From Diphasiastrum complanatum (taxonomy: Eukaryota > Streptophyta > Lycopodiopsida > Lycopodiales > Lycopodiaceae): a stretch of DNA of 64,000 bases. The notes under the pieces were generated by a model. The model was not told the DNA's origin, did no database searches, and was given only the letters and a program-made list of their open reading frames with translations. The first letter of the stretch is position 1, and every line of letters starts with the position of its first letter. The position numbers and the translations under genes are program-made. Of this stretch, positions 46,850 to 56,559 are shown piece after piece. The stretch lies in contig CM055102.1 in NCBI GenBank assembly GCA_029204225.1, forward strand, positions 32,670,085-32,734,084, read 5' to 3'.

Positions 46850-47198
46850 ATAGCCATTAGTTATATCACTCAACAAAGGTATCTTCACAATGTTCTTGAC
46901 AGATACAATCTAATGAACTGTAAGTTAGCTCACTCACTGATGGATCCAGGCCTGCGTTTGTCAAAGGACCAATGTCTTCAGACCAAGCAGGAAGAGCAGC
47001 AGATGAGAGAGTATCCTTATCGATCGATACTTGGATCTCTCATGTACGCAACGGTCTGTACAAGACTTGACATCTTTTTTGTAGTAAGCTCACTCAGCCA
47101 ATATATGGCTAATCCTAGTATTACCCATTAAAAGTCTCTCATAAGAGTCATGAGGTATATTCGAGCTACCATGGACCAGTGCATCTGCTATGGTGTAG
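46850..47198 (+). pseudogene. Family A Copia RT/RNase H fragment
   Basis: Plus-strand frame with QQRYLHNVLDRYNLMNCKL, GLRLSKDQCLQTKQEEQQM, RSILGSLMYATVCTRLDI and VVSSLSQYMANPSITH. This is the segment found at 23210-22860 and 35164-34860 on the other strand. It ends abruptly at about 47198, where another element's LTR begins. Confidence 0.8.
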
Positions 47199-47299
47199 TG
47201 GGTTTCTTTCCTTGCCTAACCTCAATCCAAGATCTAATCAATCTAGCATCAAAGAGATGAAGTTAGTTGTCACGCATAGATTCGTTCCCATGAGAGCGA

Positions 47300-47981
47300 T
47301 GTAAAAATTACAGCAAATAAGGACCCTAAAACACTTGAAATGATGAGGGAAACAATAGATTATGATTTCATAAGATTAGCACAAGTTGAACCATCAAAAT
47401 CCATCAAAAATCTATGCTTGAACCTCACTAAATGGCCCAAATCCTTGAAGAAGGCTTCACACGTGTGAAAGTACGGCCTCCCACAGTCTGAGTATTGTAC
47501 ACCAGACCTACATTCAATCCTATAATCATTAGTAATCACAAGTACTCAAACAATTATGAACATAGAGAGCAATTGCACCATTATGAGAGAAAAAACATGA
47601 AATTGCTTGATTGATTTTGGTGAGATATCATCACCTATATATACATGATCCATCACGGTTTTGGGCAGGTATGAGTAGCCCTAAACCTATCCCTAATGCT
47701 AGTTTTGGTGGATCTTTCATCCCTACCAATTTAGGGTTGGAATCTTGGAGATCCCTCAACAATGCAAAAATTACCAAAAATAGCTCCTATTTTTTCTCCC
47801 TTGTATCTAAGCATAATTTGGACTCATTCCAAAGGTTTTAACACTTAGGTCTACTTGAGAACATCCTTATGAATGGAATCCTATGCTATTTGGCATGTGT
47901 GACAAGCCACATCATGACCATCTAACTATTTACAAGTCATATGACCAAAACTAGTCAAGCTAGAATTGTGAATTCTTAACA
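47300..47981 (-). repeat. 3' LTR of the young Copia
   Basis: The plus strand starts TGTAAAAATTACAGC and ends CTTAACA. A minus-strand TATATATA at 47636-47643 is the likely promoter. Same length as its partner. Confidence 0.95.
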
Positions 47982-47990
47982 CTCCTCCTC
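47982..47990 (-). promoter_or_regulatory. Polypurine tract of the young Copia
   Basis: The minus strand reads GAGGAGGAG directly before TGTTAAG of the 3' LTR and five bases after the pol stop codon (TAG, 47998-47996). Confidence 0.8.
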
Positions 47991-47995
47991 ACTAT

Positions 47996-50629
47996 CTAGC
48001 TTGGTTTAATCATTGCTTTACTAATCACTCCAAGTGATGATCTGAACTTCATAAAAGGTGTCCTTTGAAGTGGTTTAGTAAGTAGATCAGCTACACATTC
48101 ATTGCTTGGAACATGCTCCAAAGCAATCTCCTTGGCTTGCACCATTTCTCTCACAAAGTGATGGCATATCTCAATGTGCTTAGATCTTGCATGGAAGATT
48201 GGGTTAGATGCAAGGTGTTGGGCTGATATATTGTCATTGTAGATGATTGGTGCCTCCTCTGAATCCATGATCTTTAGTTCCACCAATAATCTCTTGATCC
48301 AAAGTACCTCCTTTGTAGTGGTTGTCAAAGCTTTGTACTCGGCCTCGGTTGAAGATAGAGATATAGTTTCTTGCTTTTTTGAAAGCCATGAAACCACACC
48401 TTCTCCTATGAAAGTTGAATAGGCACTTGTTGATTTCCTATCCCTCTTGTCCCCTGCAAAATCTGAATCACTAAATGCATGAAGGTTAATCACATCTCCT
48501 CTATATAGAATCCCAAAATCCAATGTACCCGAGATGTATCTTAGAATCCTCTTAGCCTTTTTCCAATGGATATTCAATGGCTTTTGCATGGATTGGCTCA
48601 ACCTACATACACTAAAGCTAAGATCTGGTCTAGTTATAGTGATCCACATTAAGGAACCTATAAGTTGCCTAAACAAAGTGATGTCCATGAAGGATCTTTC
48701 ATCATCTTCATTTGGCACTTTTACATCTTGCTCCATTGGTGTGTCAACACTTTTGCATACTTCCATCTTAAACTTCTTCAAAAGACTTTGAGCATAGTTT
48801 ACTTGACTTATAAAGATAAAATCAGACCCTCTAAGTACTTCTATGCCTAAGATGAAGTGAAGACACCCTAGATCTACCATCTTGAACTCTAAGGATAGAT
48901 CTATCTTGATTTTTTCAATACCATCAACACTATTTCCACTAATGATGATGTCATCTACATAAATGAGTAAAAGTACAATACCAACATCATCAAACTTAAT
49001 GTAAAGAGTAGGATCATATTCACTTTGAACAAAAGAAAGTGAAATAAGATAGCAATGTAGTCTTGAATTCCAAGATCTCGAGGCTTGCTTCAAGCCATAG
49101 ATGCTTCTTTGGAGATGGCATACTTTGTTCTCCATTCCATGCTTGATGAACCCTTGTGGCTGCTCCATATAGATATCCTCTTCCAAAAAACCATTCAAGA
49201 AAGCATTAGAGACATCCATTTGACATAGAATCCATCCAAAATGTGATGCAAGTGCAATGACTAGTCTTATTGTGACCATCTTGGCCACGGGTGCAAAATT
49301 TTCCTCATAGTCTATCCCTCTCTCTTGAGCATAACCTTTTGCAACTAATCTTGCTTTATGTTTGTTAACACTCCCATTTGCATTCAACTTAAGCTTGAAG
49401 ACCCACTTGCATCCTATTACATTCCTTTGAGGTCTCTCAACAAGCAACCAAGTTTCATTCTCAATCAAGGCATCATACTCATCCAACATAGCTTTATACC
49501 ATTCTTTGGAGTTCAATGCATCTTCAACATTAGACGGTTCTTCAAAACTAGATAAAGCATAAGAAGTGGATGAGATACCCTCAACTTGCTGTTGTTTGCC
49601 TTGATATGTGAGCCTTGATGGCTCCACTTTTGCCCTTGAAGATCTCCTTGGTGTGATAGGTGGGTTTGGTGATTGCTCCTCCATGAGCTCCTCCTCAAAA
49701 CCAAGATCTTGCTCCTCGGCCATCTTCTTCTTGATTGTTGGAGCACTTGAGCCTTCTTCAAGCATATGCATATGATGTTCATCAAATATGACATCCCTTG
49801 AAACAACAAATTTCAAGGATGGGAGATAGACTTTGTAGCCCTTGCTTGAGCTTGCATATCCAAGCATGATCCCTCTTGTGGAAGATGGATCCTCCTTGGT
49901 TCTTGTTTCCAATGGCACATGCACATAACATATACACCCAAAAACTTTCAAGTGATTAAGATTGGGTTTCTTTCCATACAACATCTCATAAGGAGTTTTG
50001 TCTTCAATTGCTTTGCAAGACACCCTATTCATCAAGTAGTTTGCACATACAAGAGACTCACCCCAAAAGGATTTGGGCAAACAAGCATCTAATCTTAAAG
50101 CCTTAGAACATTCACATAATGTTCTATTCCTTCTTTTAGCAACTCCATTTTTTTGAGGAGTGTAAGGACAAGAAGTCTCTTTCTTGATCCCTTCCTCCTC
50201 ACAAAAGGCCTTGAACTCATTGGAGATGAATTCTCCACCATTGTCACTTCTAAGAATCTTGATGCTATGATTATGATGCTTTTCCACAAACAACTTGAAC
50301 TTTACAAAAGTATCAAATACTTGAGACTTGAAGGAAAGTAAGAACACCCAACAATATCTTGAGTAGTCATCAATGAAGGTTAAAAACATGGATGAACCTC
50401 CATTAGATTTGGTGCTAGCAATGTGCACATCCGAGTGTATGAGCTCAAGAGGATGAGATGACTTTGTGATGGAGTTAGGAAACACCTTCTTATGTGCCTT
50501 GGATAAGGCACAAGCTTCACAAACCTTGTCTTCCTTCCCAATAGACCTTGGTAGGCCTAAAGCATACTCCTCCTTGATCATAGCCTCCATGGAACCCGAG
50601 TTGACATGTCCAAGTCTTTTGTGCAGCAT
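47996..50629 (-). CDS. Copia integrase-reverse transcriptase-RNase H polyprotein, 877 codons, open
   Basis: Uninterrupted frame. Residues 1-50 are the GAG-pre-integrase zinc region (HKRLGHVN, CEACALSK). Then comes the integrase core with its first two acidic residues (ELIHSDVH, LRSDNGGEF), but the expected catalytic Glu of the D,D-35-E triad reads Lys (QKNGVAKRRNR, codon AAA at 50137-50135). RT follows (IGCKWVFKLKLNANGSV, QMDVSNAFLNGFLEEDIYM, YGLKQASRSW, active site YVDDIIISG), then RNase H (SDSDFAGDKRDRKSTSAY, LSSTEAEYKAL, NDN). The start Met is not a natural start; it lies in what should be the middle of a Gag-Pol polyprotein, exposed by the deletion. RT and RNase H look intact; integrase is probably inactive. 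Confidence 0.9.
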   Translation of the reverse strand: MLHKRLGHVNSGSMEAMIKEEYALGLPRSIGKEDKVCEACALSKAHKKVFPNSITKSSHPLELIHSDVHIASTKSNGGSSMFLTFIDDYSRYCWVFLLSFKSQVFDTFVKFKLFVEKHHNHSIKILRSDNGGEFISNEFKAFCEEEGIKKETSCPYTPQKNGVAKRRNRTLCECSKALRLDACLPKSFWGESLVCANYLMNRVSCKAIEDKTPYEMLYGKKPNLNHLKVFGCICYVHVPLETRTKEDPSSTRGIMLGYASSSKGYKVYLPSLKFVVSRDVIFDEHHMHMLEEGSSAPTIKKKMAEEQDLGFEEELMEEQSPNPPITPRRSSRAKVEPSRLTYQGKQQQVEGISSTSYALSSFEEPSNVEDALNSKEWYKAMLDEYDALIENETWLLVERPQRNVIGCKWVFKLKLNANGSVNKHKARLVAKGYAQERGIDYEENFAPVAKMVTIRLVIALASHFGWILCQMDVSNAFLNGFLEEDIYMEQPQGFIKHGMENKVCHLQRSIYGLKQASRSWNSRLHCYLISLSFVQSEYDPTLYIKFDDVGIVLLLIYVDDIIISGNSVDGIEKIKIDLSLEFKMVDLGCLHFILGIEVLRGSDFIFISQVNYAQSLLKKFKMEVCKSVDTPMEQDVKVPNEDDERSFMDITLFRQLIGSLMWITITRPDLSFSVCRLSQSMQKPLNIHWKKAKRILRYISGTLDFGILYRGDVINLHAFSDSDFAGDKRDRKSTSAYSTFIGEGVVSWLSKKQETISLSSTEAEYKALTTTTKEVLWIKRLLVELKIMDSEEAPIIYNDNISAQHLASNPIFHARSKHIEICHHFVREMVQAKEIALEHVPSNECVADLLTKPLQRTPFMKFRSSLGVISKAMIKPS

Positions 50630-50888
50630 CTTGAGCTGAAGTGCAATCTCCTACCTCTCTTAAGAGTTCATTTGCAACATTCATTTTTATGCAATGTAGT
50701 GCAACATTGCACCTCTTGATGTATTTGGCTTTTTCTTGAGGATGAATAGGTTCACCCTCCTTACCATTTACAATTTCCATCAGATCTTGCATGATCATGA
50801 TAGATTCCATTCTAACTTTCCATATGGAATAGTTAGTTTTGTTGAGCCTTTCATTAGTATCCAAAAGATATGCATTTATAGATGCCAT
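50517..50888 (-). pseudogene. Truncated Gag of the young Copia
   Basis: Starts MASINAYLLDTNERLNKTNY with the UBN2-type Gag beginning (IWKVRMES, AKYIKRCNVALHCIKMN, ANELLREVGDCTSAQDA). After codon 88 or so, near 50630, it runs out of frame into the pre-integrase sequence. The homologous Gag at 37867 continues AWDSLKKLYES at this point, so the rest of gag and the protease have been removed. Confidence 0.85.
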
Positions 50889-51680
50889 CTAGTCTCCTAA
50901 TCAAGGACTTGACACAAACGAAGGTTATTTCTATTGATTTGATTGAAGGTCTATCTTATCCCACTTCTTAGGGACCTGAAAAGATCAGTAATAGACTTCC
51001 TATAAAGATCTAAGAATGATCTCTAACAAAATCAAATCATAGAATACTAGAAACAATGCACTTGCTTGATTGAAGTAGACAATACTAGTAGAATTGCCCC
51101 TCTTTCTATAAAGAATATTAAAGCTTCCAAATGATCTGATCAAGAGTGAATTTCAGCAACCTAATATACTTCCAAAATCACTTGTAAAAGAGCTAAATGG
51201 AACTTAATGAGGATGCAACACAATCTACTATCCAATCACAAGGAAAAAATGATCAAAATTGATGAAAAATTGATCTAATTTGGTGCATAAGTCAAGCAAT
51301 GGTTGGACTGAACCTAAATCACTTTAGGAGGTGCCTACTACACCTTAGAACAGCCTTGAAGAGTCCCCAAAACTCTGATATTCCCTCTCCTTGAATGCTA
51401 GAAAGCCTCCTCTATGAAATCACCTCCAAAACTCGCTTAGAAATCAATGCTTGGAGCAAGCAAAACTTGCTATCTTGGTAATGTGAATTGAATTCAACTT
51501 TGCCTCTGGTTTTAGACACCTAAACACCTGCAAATGAAGTCACACAACACCAATCTCCAATGTATTTGACTCACTTTGAGTTCTAGAATCAATACTAGAT
51601 GCTAAGATCCAATCTACACAAGATTTAGATCAAAAATTGTGATCAAATTGAATGAAAACCAAGGATTTAGCTCATTTCAA

Positions 51681-51699
51681 CCTTTAGGCTCTGATACCA
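51681..51699 (-). promoter_or_regulatory. Primer-binding site of the young Copia
   Basis: The minus strand reads TGGTATCAGAGCCTAAAGG directly inside the 5' LTR. Perfect initiator Met-tRNA-type match. Confidence 0.9.
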
Positions 51700-52381
51700 T
51701 GTAAAAATTACAGCAAATAAGGATCCTAAAACACTTGAAATGATGAGGGAAACAATAGATTATGATTTCATAAGATTAGCACAAGTTGAACCATCAAAAT
51801 CCATCAAAAATCTATGCTTGAACCTCACTAAATGGCCCAAATCCTTGAAGAAGGCTTCACACGTGTGAAAGTACGGCCTCCCACAGTCTGAGTACTGTAC
51901 ACCAGACCTACATTCAATCCTATAATCATTAGTAATCACAAATACTCAAACAATTATGAACATAGAGAGCAATTGCACCATTATGAGAGAAAAAACATGA
52001 AATTGCTTGATTGATTTTGGTGAGATATCATCACCTATATATACATGATCCATCACGGTTTTGGGCAGGTATGAGTAGCCCTAAACCTATCCCTAATGCT
52101 AATTTTGGTGGATCTTTCATCCCTACCAAGTTAGGGTTGGAATCTTGGAGATCCCTCAACAATGCAAAAATTACCAAAAATAGCTCCTATTTTTTCTCCC
52201 TTGTATCTAAGCATAATTTGGACTCATTCCAAAGGTTCTAACACTTAGGTCTACTTGAGAACATCCTTATGAATGGAATCCTATGCTATTTGGCACGTGT
52301 GACAAGCCACATCATGACCATCTAACTATTTACAAGTCATATGACCCAAACTAGTCAAGCTAGAATTGTGAATTTTTAACA
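51700..52381 (-). repeat. 5' LTR of the young Copia
   Basis: 682 bp; differs from the 3' LTR at about nine positions. Same TG...CA ends. Confidence 0.95.
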
Positions 52382-53020
52382 AGCGATAGTATAGTTCAGA
52401 TTTCAGCATAAATGGAAGATTCACATCTAACCCTAACATCCATTAATCCTAAGCATCTACACTACATCCACTAACACTAGATCCACAACAAGATAGCTTA
52501 CTCTTTCTCTCTCTCCCTTTCTCCCTCATAAAAGTATAAATACATGCAATCCCAATAAAAATCAGATCCAACAATTACCAAAATCCAAAGAAAGCATGAG
52601 AGATGGAGGAAAAGTGATAGAGAGCAAGGACATTCATAAATCCATTTCACAAGAGAACCAATATGCTTTATTGAAATGAAGAATGAACATGTGTAGGAAC
52701 TCAAGTTGGTCCCTTTTTATAGTAGAGAGGAGGACCTTAGCCTCTGAATCCTATTGGTCCATTTTTGCCTCCCTAATTACTCAAAACTTAATAAAAAGTG
52801 AGAACCATCCAAATTGGAGGGAAACCCAACTTTATTCACTAACTTGACATTTAGGCCCTGCGACATTAAAAGTTCCGCAAAAAGGCCTAAAGTCCTTTTA
52901 TTGACTTTCTAATCAAATAACTATGTGATCATCGAGTTGGACTTACACACGCAGGGTGCCAAATCCCTCTCACTTATTAACTAGGGTTAGGCTTGCCTTG
53001 GGATCCGCAAACCCTCAACA

Positions 53021-53585
53021 GTATCCCCCACCAAAACTGGTGGCGGTCCCACGACACCTGCGAGATGCAGTTACTGGGGACTTGCATTTGCTTCGCGACG
53101 AATCTTTATTAAATGATACTGCACCTTCTCCATAAAATCGAGTCGGGCAGTGTTAAAATCCAAATTATGCGACAAAAAACAACGATGAGCTCCGATAATC
53201 CACTTTGAAGTTGTCCAGGATGTGAAGCGAGATTCCTAGGAGCTTCCCATCATTGCTGCACGAAAATATAGTCGAGCAACCGGCAGCTGATCCTTGATAT
53301 TCTCTGAGGCCATTGGCTTATTTGGATCGAATGCCAAAGGAGGAAGGCAATCATCCCATCTCATTGCCACTGATGCCAACAAAGTCAAGTCTTTCGCAAA
53401 AATCGCCGATTGTCACACTGTCGAATCGGGAGAGTGTATATACTCCCGCTGGTACGCTTGTAAGGCCCGATGGAAATCCACTGATATTGTCCAAGTGTAA
53501 GGTTGATGGATGATTGGCCAATTTGGCGTATGGATTGTAATTTTGTCCATGGCCAATCCCCGCGACATCGGTACATAATAGCTGC
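53021..53585 (-). pseudogene. Unidentified retroelement coding stretch behind an LTR
   Basis: An open minus-strand frame (to about 53351) runs on from the RT fragment: TDVAGIGHGQNYNPYAKLAN, GLTSVPAGVYTLSRFDSVTI. Further stretches such as PPLAFDPNKPMASENIKDQL lie just beyond. It does not look like Copia RNase H, which should follow here. The neighbouring purine tract and LTR at 53020 suggest it is the 3' end of a different element. Family unknown. A 5-bp inverted repeat (CCACC...GGTGG) lies at 53029-53043. Confidence 0.35.
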
Positions 53586-54380
53586 TCACTCTTGCAAAGT
53601 ATCAGAGTGTCGTCCACGTATACAGCCACTATGATGATCTGCCCATCTGTAACTCTGACATACACATTGGAGTCAGCCAACAGAGGCTTGAATCCCAATG
53701 ATTTCAGGACCTGATCCTTCTTCTTATACCATTGTCGGACTGATTGCTTCAAACTTAGATGCTTCTATGCATTCTGCATACATAGTCAGGAACTGAATTC
53801 GAGACAAATCCTGGGGGTTGATCCATGCAGACCTCTTTGTCTAATCAGCCATGCAAGAAGGTTGTCTTCTCGTCCACAATGTGGATCCTGAGGTCATAAG
53901 CTGCTGCATATGCGAACAACAGTTGTAGGGACGAATGTTTGACAACAGGAGAGAAGGTTCCAGAATAGTCAATACCATATCTCTGAGAGAAACCCTTCGC
54001 TACCAGTCTTGCATTGTATTTCGTCACACTCCCGTCTGGTCCATATTTGAGTTTGAAAATCCATTTGCATTTGACAGTCTTGCGCTTATGAGGTAATGGC
54101 TCCAACGTCCGTACCTGGTTCTTCCTCATGGACTCCATCTCTTCGTTCTGGCTTGGATCCATTTGTCCTTTTTTGGACCTTCAATCGCCTCCTCGAATGT
54201 TTGTGGTTCGCCACTGAACCCGCAGAATTCTTCTGATGTGAAAGTTGAGCTGCCTGGCACAAATCTCACTAGTGTTTTTTGTGGTCTTGTCGACCTTTTG
54301 GGAGATCCTCCCGGAACAGCTATGTCTTTGCCCTTGTTAGCTCTGCTCGGTCCGGAACCATCTTGGTTTACATGAAAGGG
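53586..54380 (-). pseudogene. Copia reverse transcriptase fragment
   Basis: Minus-strand words: EEAIEGPKKDKWIQA (near 54180), KTVKCKWIFKLKYGPDGSV, YNARLVAKGFSQRYGIDY, LRIHIVDEKTTFLHG (end of the frame at 53845), then after stops SVRQWYKKKDQVLKSLGF and VAVYVDDTLILCKSEQ (near 53600). RNase H is absent; the sequence changes at about 53585. Close relative of the plus-strand copy at 56600-57000. Confidence 0.75.
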
Positions 54381-54612
54381 CTATAGATATGGGCACCACC
54401 CGACTCATTGAGATTCCAAGATCCTTTTCTCATAACTCTGTAATTTTGTCAGCTATTTCTCCCGCAATATCGAATCGACGCACACCTTCATCTTACAAAC
54501 ATTAGTTTCTCATTGTTACACGTTGAACCGATATCAGACTCTTTTGAACGGAATATGAGAAATCGCCTTGTTCAAGCGTGCTCGACTCGAATCATTTACA
54601 CGCGCTATGATG

Positions 54613-55112
54613 ATTTGTACTTTGTTAGTTAGAACTAGCACACTTGTAAAAAGTTGGTATAATTTCATGCATGGCAAGTGACAAATGTTACATAGACTCT
54701 AGATGTCACTTTAGTTGTCATTTTGGAATAGATAGATGTGGTTCTACCTTGAGCTACCTCAAACTCCATAAATATGTGTATCTCCTCACAATCAATGATG
54801 AAGAACCAAAGTTTTGTACCTCATGCCATTTTGGATCTAAACTATTTTGCTTGTTATCTCTCTATCTTTCTCTCTCTAACTCGTGTTGAAGCTAATGCTA
54901 ATACACTGAAATTTTGTACTCTTACTCATTATTGATTAAGTTGCTATCATATTCAGATGCTTAGCATGCTAGATTGTGATTAAGCCATTTATTCTGAACT
55001 AGATCTTGCTAATCAATCTAGAATCAGGGTTACTGTGCTAATCACAAAGCTTAATTAGATCCATCATACTTGTGGACATTCCTCACACATGTGAATTATG
55101 GAAATTTTGTCA
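54613..55112 (+). repeat. 5' LTR (start truncated) of a plus-strand Copia
   Basis: Ends GAAATTTTGTCA next to a PBS. Its reverse complement recurs at 60291-60800 with high similarity (CATCATACTTGTGGACATTCC, GATTAGCAAGATCT and others). The left end is cut near 54613 relative to that copy. Confidence 0.75.
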
Positions 55113-55127
55113 TGGTATCAGAGCCAA
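55113..55127 (+). promoter_or_regulatory. Primer-binding site
   Basis: TGGTATCAGAGCCAA directly after the LTR end. Initiator Met-tRNA type. Confidence 0.8.
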
Positions 55128-56559
55128 ATTAAGCTTTGCATGCTAATATCTCTGATTGTACAAGAAACTGAGAGCTAAATCAAGCAAAAAAGTAATTTAG
55201 CACTTTTTCTCACCTTTCTCTGAAGTGTATTTTGTTGAATTTCACACGTGTGGATTGTCCACTACATGTACTTGTGATCTCCTAAGGTGTGTAGATGCAC
55301 CAAGATCAAGACTACATTGAGATTCAAGATCTATCTTTGATTCTATGGCAAAAACACACTACTACATGCATTCAATCACTTCCAACTCTCACTCACACGT
55401 GTGGGAAGTGTTCCAAAAGTATTCTAAGTAAAAACAAGCTGCTCTCCTCGGGTAGAGAGAGAAAAACCATCAAGAGCTCTCGGGTAGAGAGAGAAAGCTA
55501 GAAATTCAATGACACTCAAAATCCACTCAATCTCAAAATCAAATTAGATCCAAAAAGAGGAGTACAATGATACTAATAGATTCATGAGCTACCACTATGC
55601 TTAACTATGATTGGATCACACTTTGCCACCTCTTAATCCTATGTAACCACAAAAACAAGTAACATAAAGTAGTGTTCATTACACCACACTTGAATTATAG
55701 TTCTTGCAGACTCCAATAAGTAAGTTGAGTTAAAAAAATAGGTTTTTCATATATTTCCATAAAAAAGTTCCCACTACCAATGTAGATTTTATAAAAGGCT
55801 TGAATTATGTGACTAATTTTCATTGAGCTTCATGAGTTTCTCAACTAATACTTTGTTTATTGGAGTTAGGCTAGGACTTGCTCAAATAGTTAAGTTTTAA
55901 AAGAGACTAAATATGTAGCAAATTTTAAATATTTCATGAGGAATCTTTAGCTTAGTGAACTAGATTTTTTTCACAAAGAGTAGTGCTACAACTTAGTTTT
56001 TGTCCTTATTCAAGGACGAGCTGGTACAAGAAGAGATTTGTCCATGTTCTTTGTTGAAAATATTGAGAAATACAAGCAAAGTCATAAGATTCCCTCAAGA
56101 ATCTCTAAAGATTTATGCTACAAATAGAGAGTGAGAAGGCGAAATTTATGAATTGGAAGTCCAGCTATTGGGAGAGAAGACCTTTGCATAAGGGTGACAC
56201 AATATTCTTTTGAAAGGGTTTGATGTGAAGATTTTACATAAAATAGTTATTTTTGTAGTTTGAACGGGCTTGAAGTGCAAAATAGCTTTCATTCTCCTAC
56301 AAGCAAAATGGCAGGAGTTCAAATTCATTAGAACTTTATATTATAAAAAAAAAGTGCTTTCGGACAATTTAAGCTACCTCTAGTATTGGAAACATTTTAG
56401 CTCTATTTGATTTCAAATCAAGGGCAATGCAAACTATAAAAAAAATGCAAAAGACAGCTAGATCAAGGGAGGATATTGTTCTCACTAGCTTTATCAGAAA
56501 GATGAAGAACCTATTCCTATCTTTACACAATGCTGGAACTGAACACACAGTCTCACATA
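55128..56559. other. Internal leader and unassigned sequence
   Basis: The first 150 bases are probably the element's leader. No gag could be recognised. Two AGAGAGAGAAA blocks with the shared word CTCGGGTAGAGAGAGAAA occur at 55447 and 55479. The rest is AT-rich and empty. Confidence 0.4.

Larger units (their letters stand above)
47300..52381 (-). mobile_element. Young Copia element with near-identical LTRs, gag/protease deleted
   Basis: A complete structure of 5082 bp: two 682-bp LTRs (47300-47981, 51700-52381), exact 5-bp target duplication AGCGA (47295-47299, 52382-52386), PBS at 51681-51699 and polypurine tract at 47982-47990. I count about nine differences between the LTRs (98.7 % identity), so insertion is recent relative to everything else here. 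The interior has a truncated gag (50888-50517) and an open 877-codon pol frame (50629-47996). Most of gag, the knuckle and the protease are deleted, so it cannot make particles by itself. Confidence 0.95.
47199..53020 (-). repeat. LTR (about 735 bp) split by a younger Copia
   Basis: The LTR occupies 47199-47299 and 52387-53020; the middle is the Copia at 47300-52381. Ends: TGGGTTTC at 47199 and CCTCAACA at 53020. A minus-strand TATAAAAAGG lies near 52713-52722, and a purine run (GGTGGGGGATAC, minus strand, 53021-53032) abuts it. This makes it the 3' LTR of a minus-strand element extending above 53020. It interrupted the family A RT fragment at 47198. Confidence 0.65.

Noticed and set aside
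49513-49809. 98-codon minus-strand frame within the young Copia
   Set aside because: Alternative frame of the intact 877-codon pol.
54163-54375. 70-codon plus-strand frame
   Set aside because: Antisense to the Copia integrase-RT linker, whose minus-strand words are recognisable.
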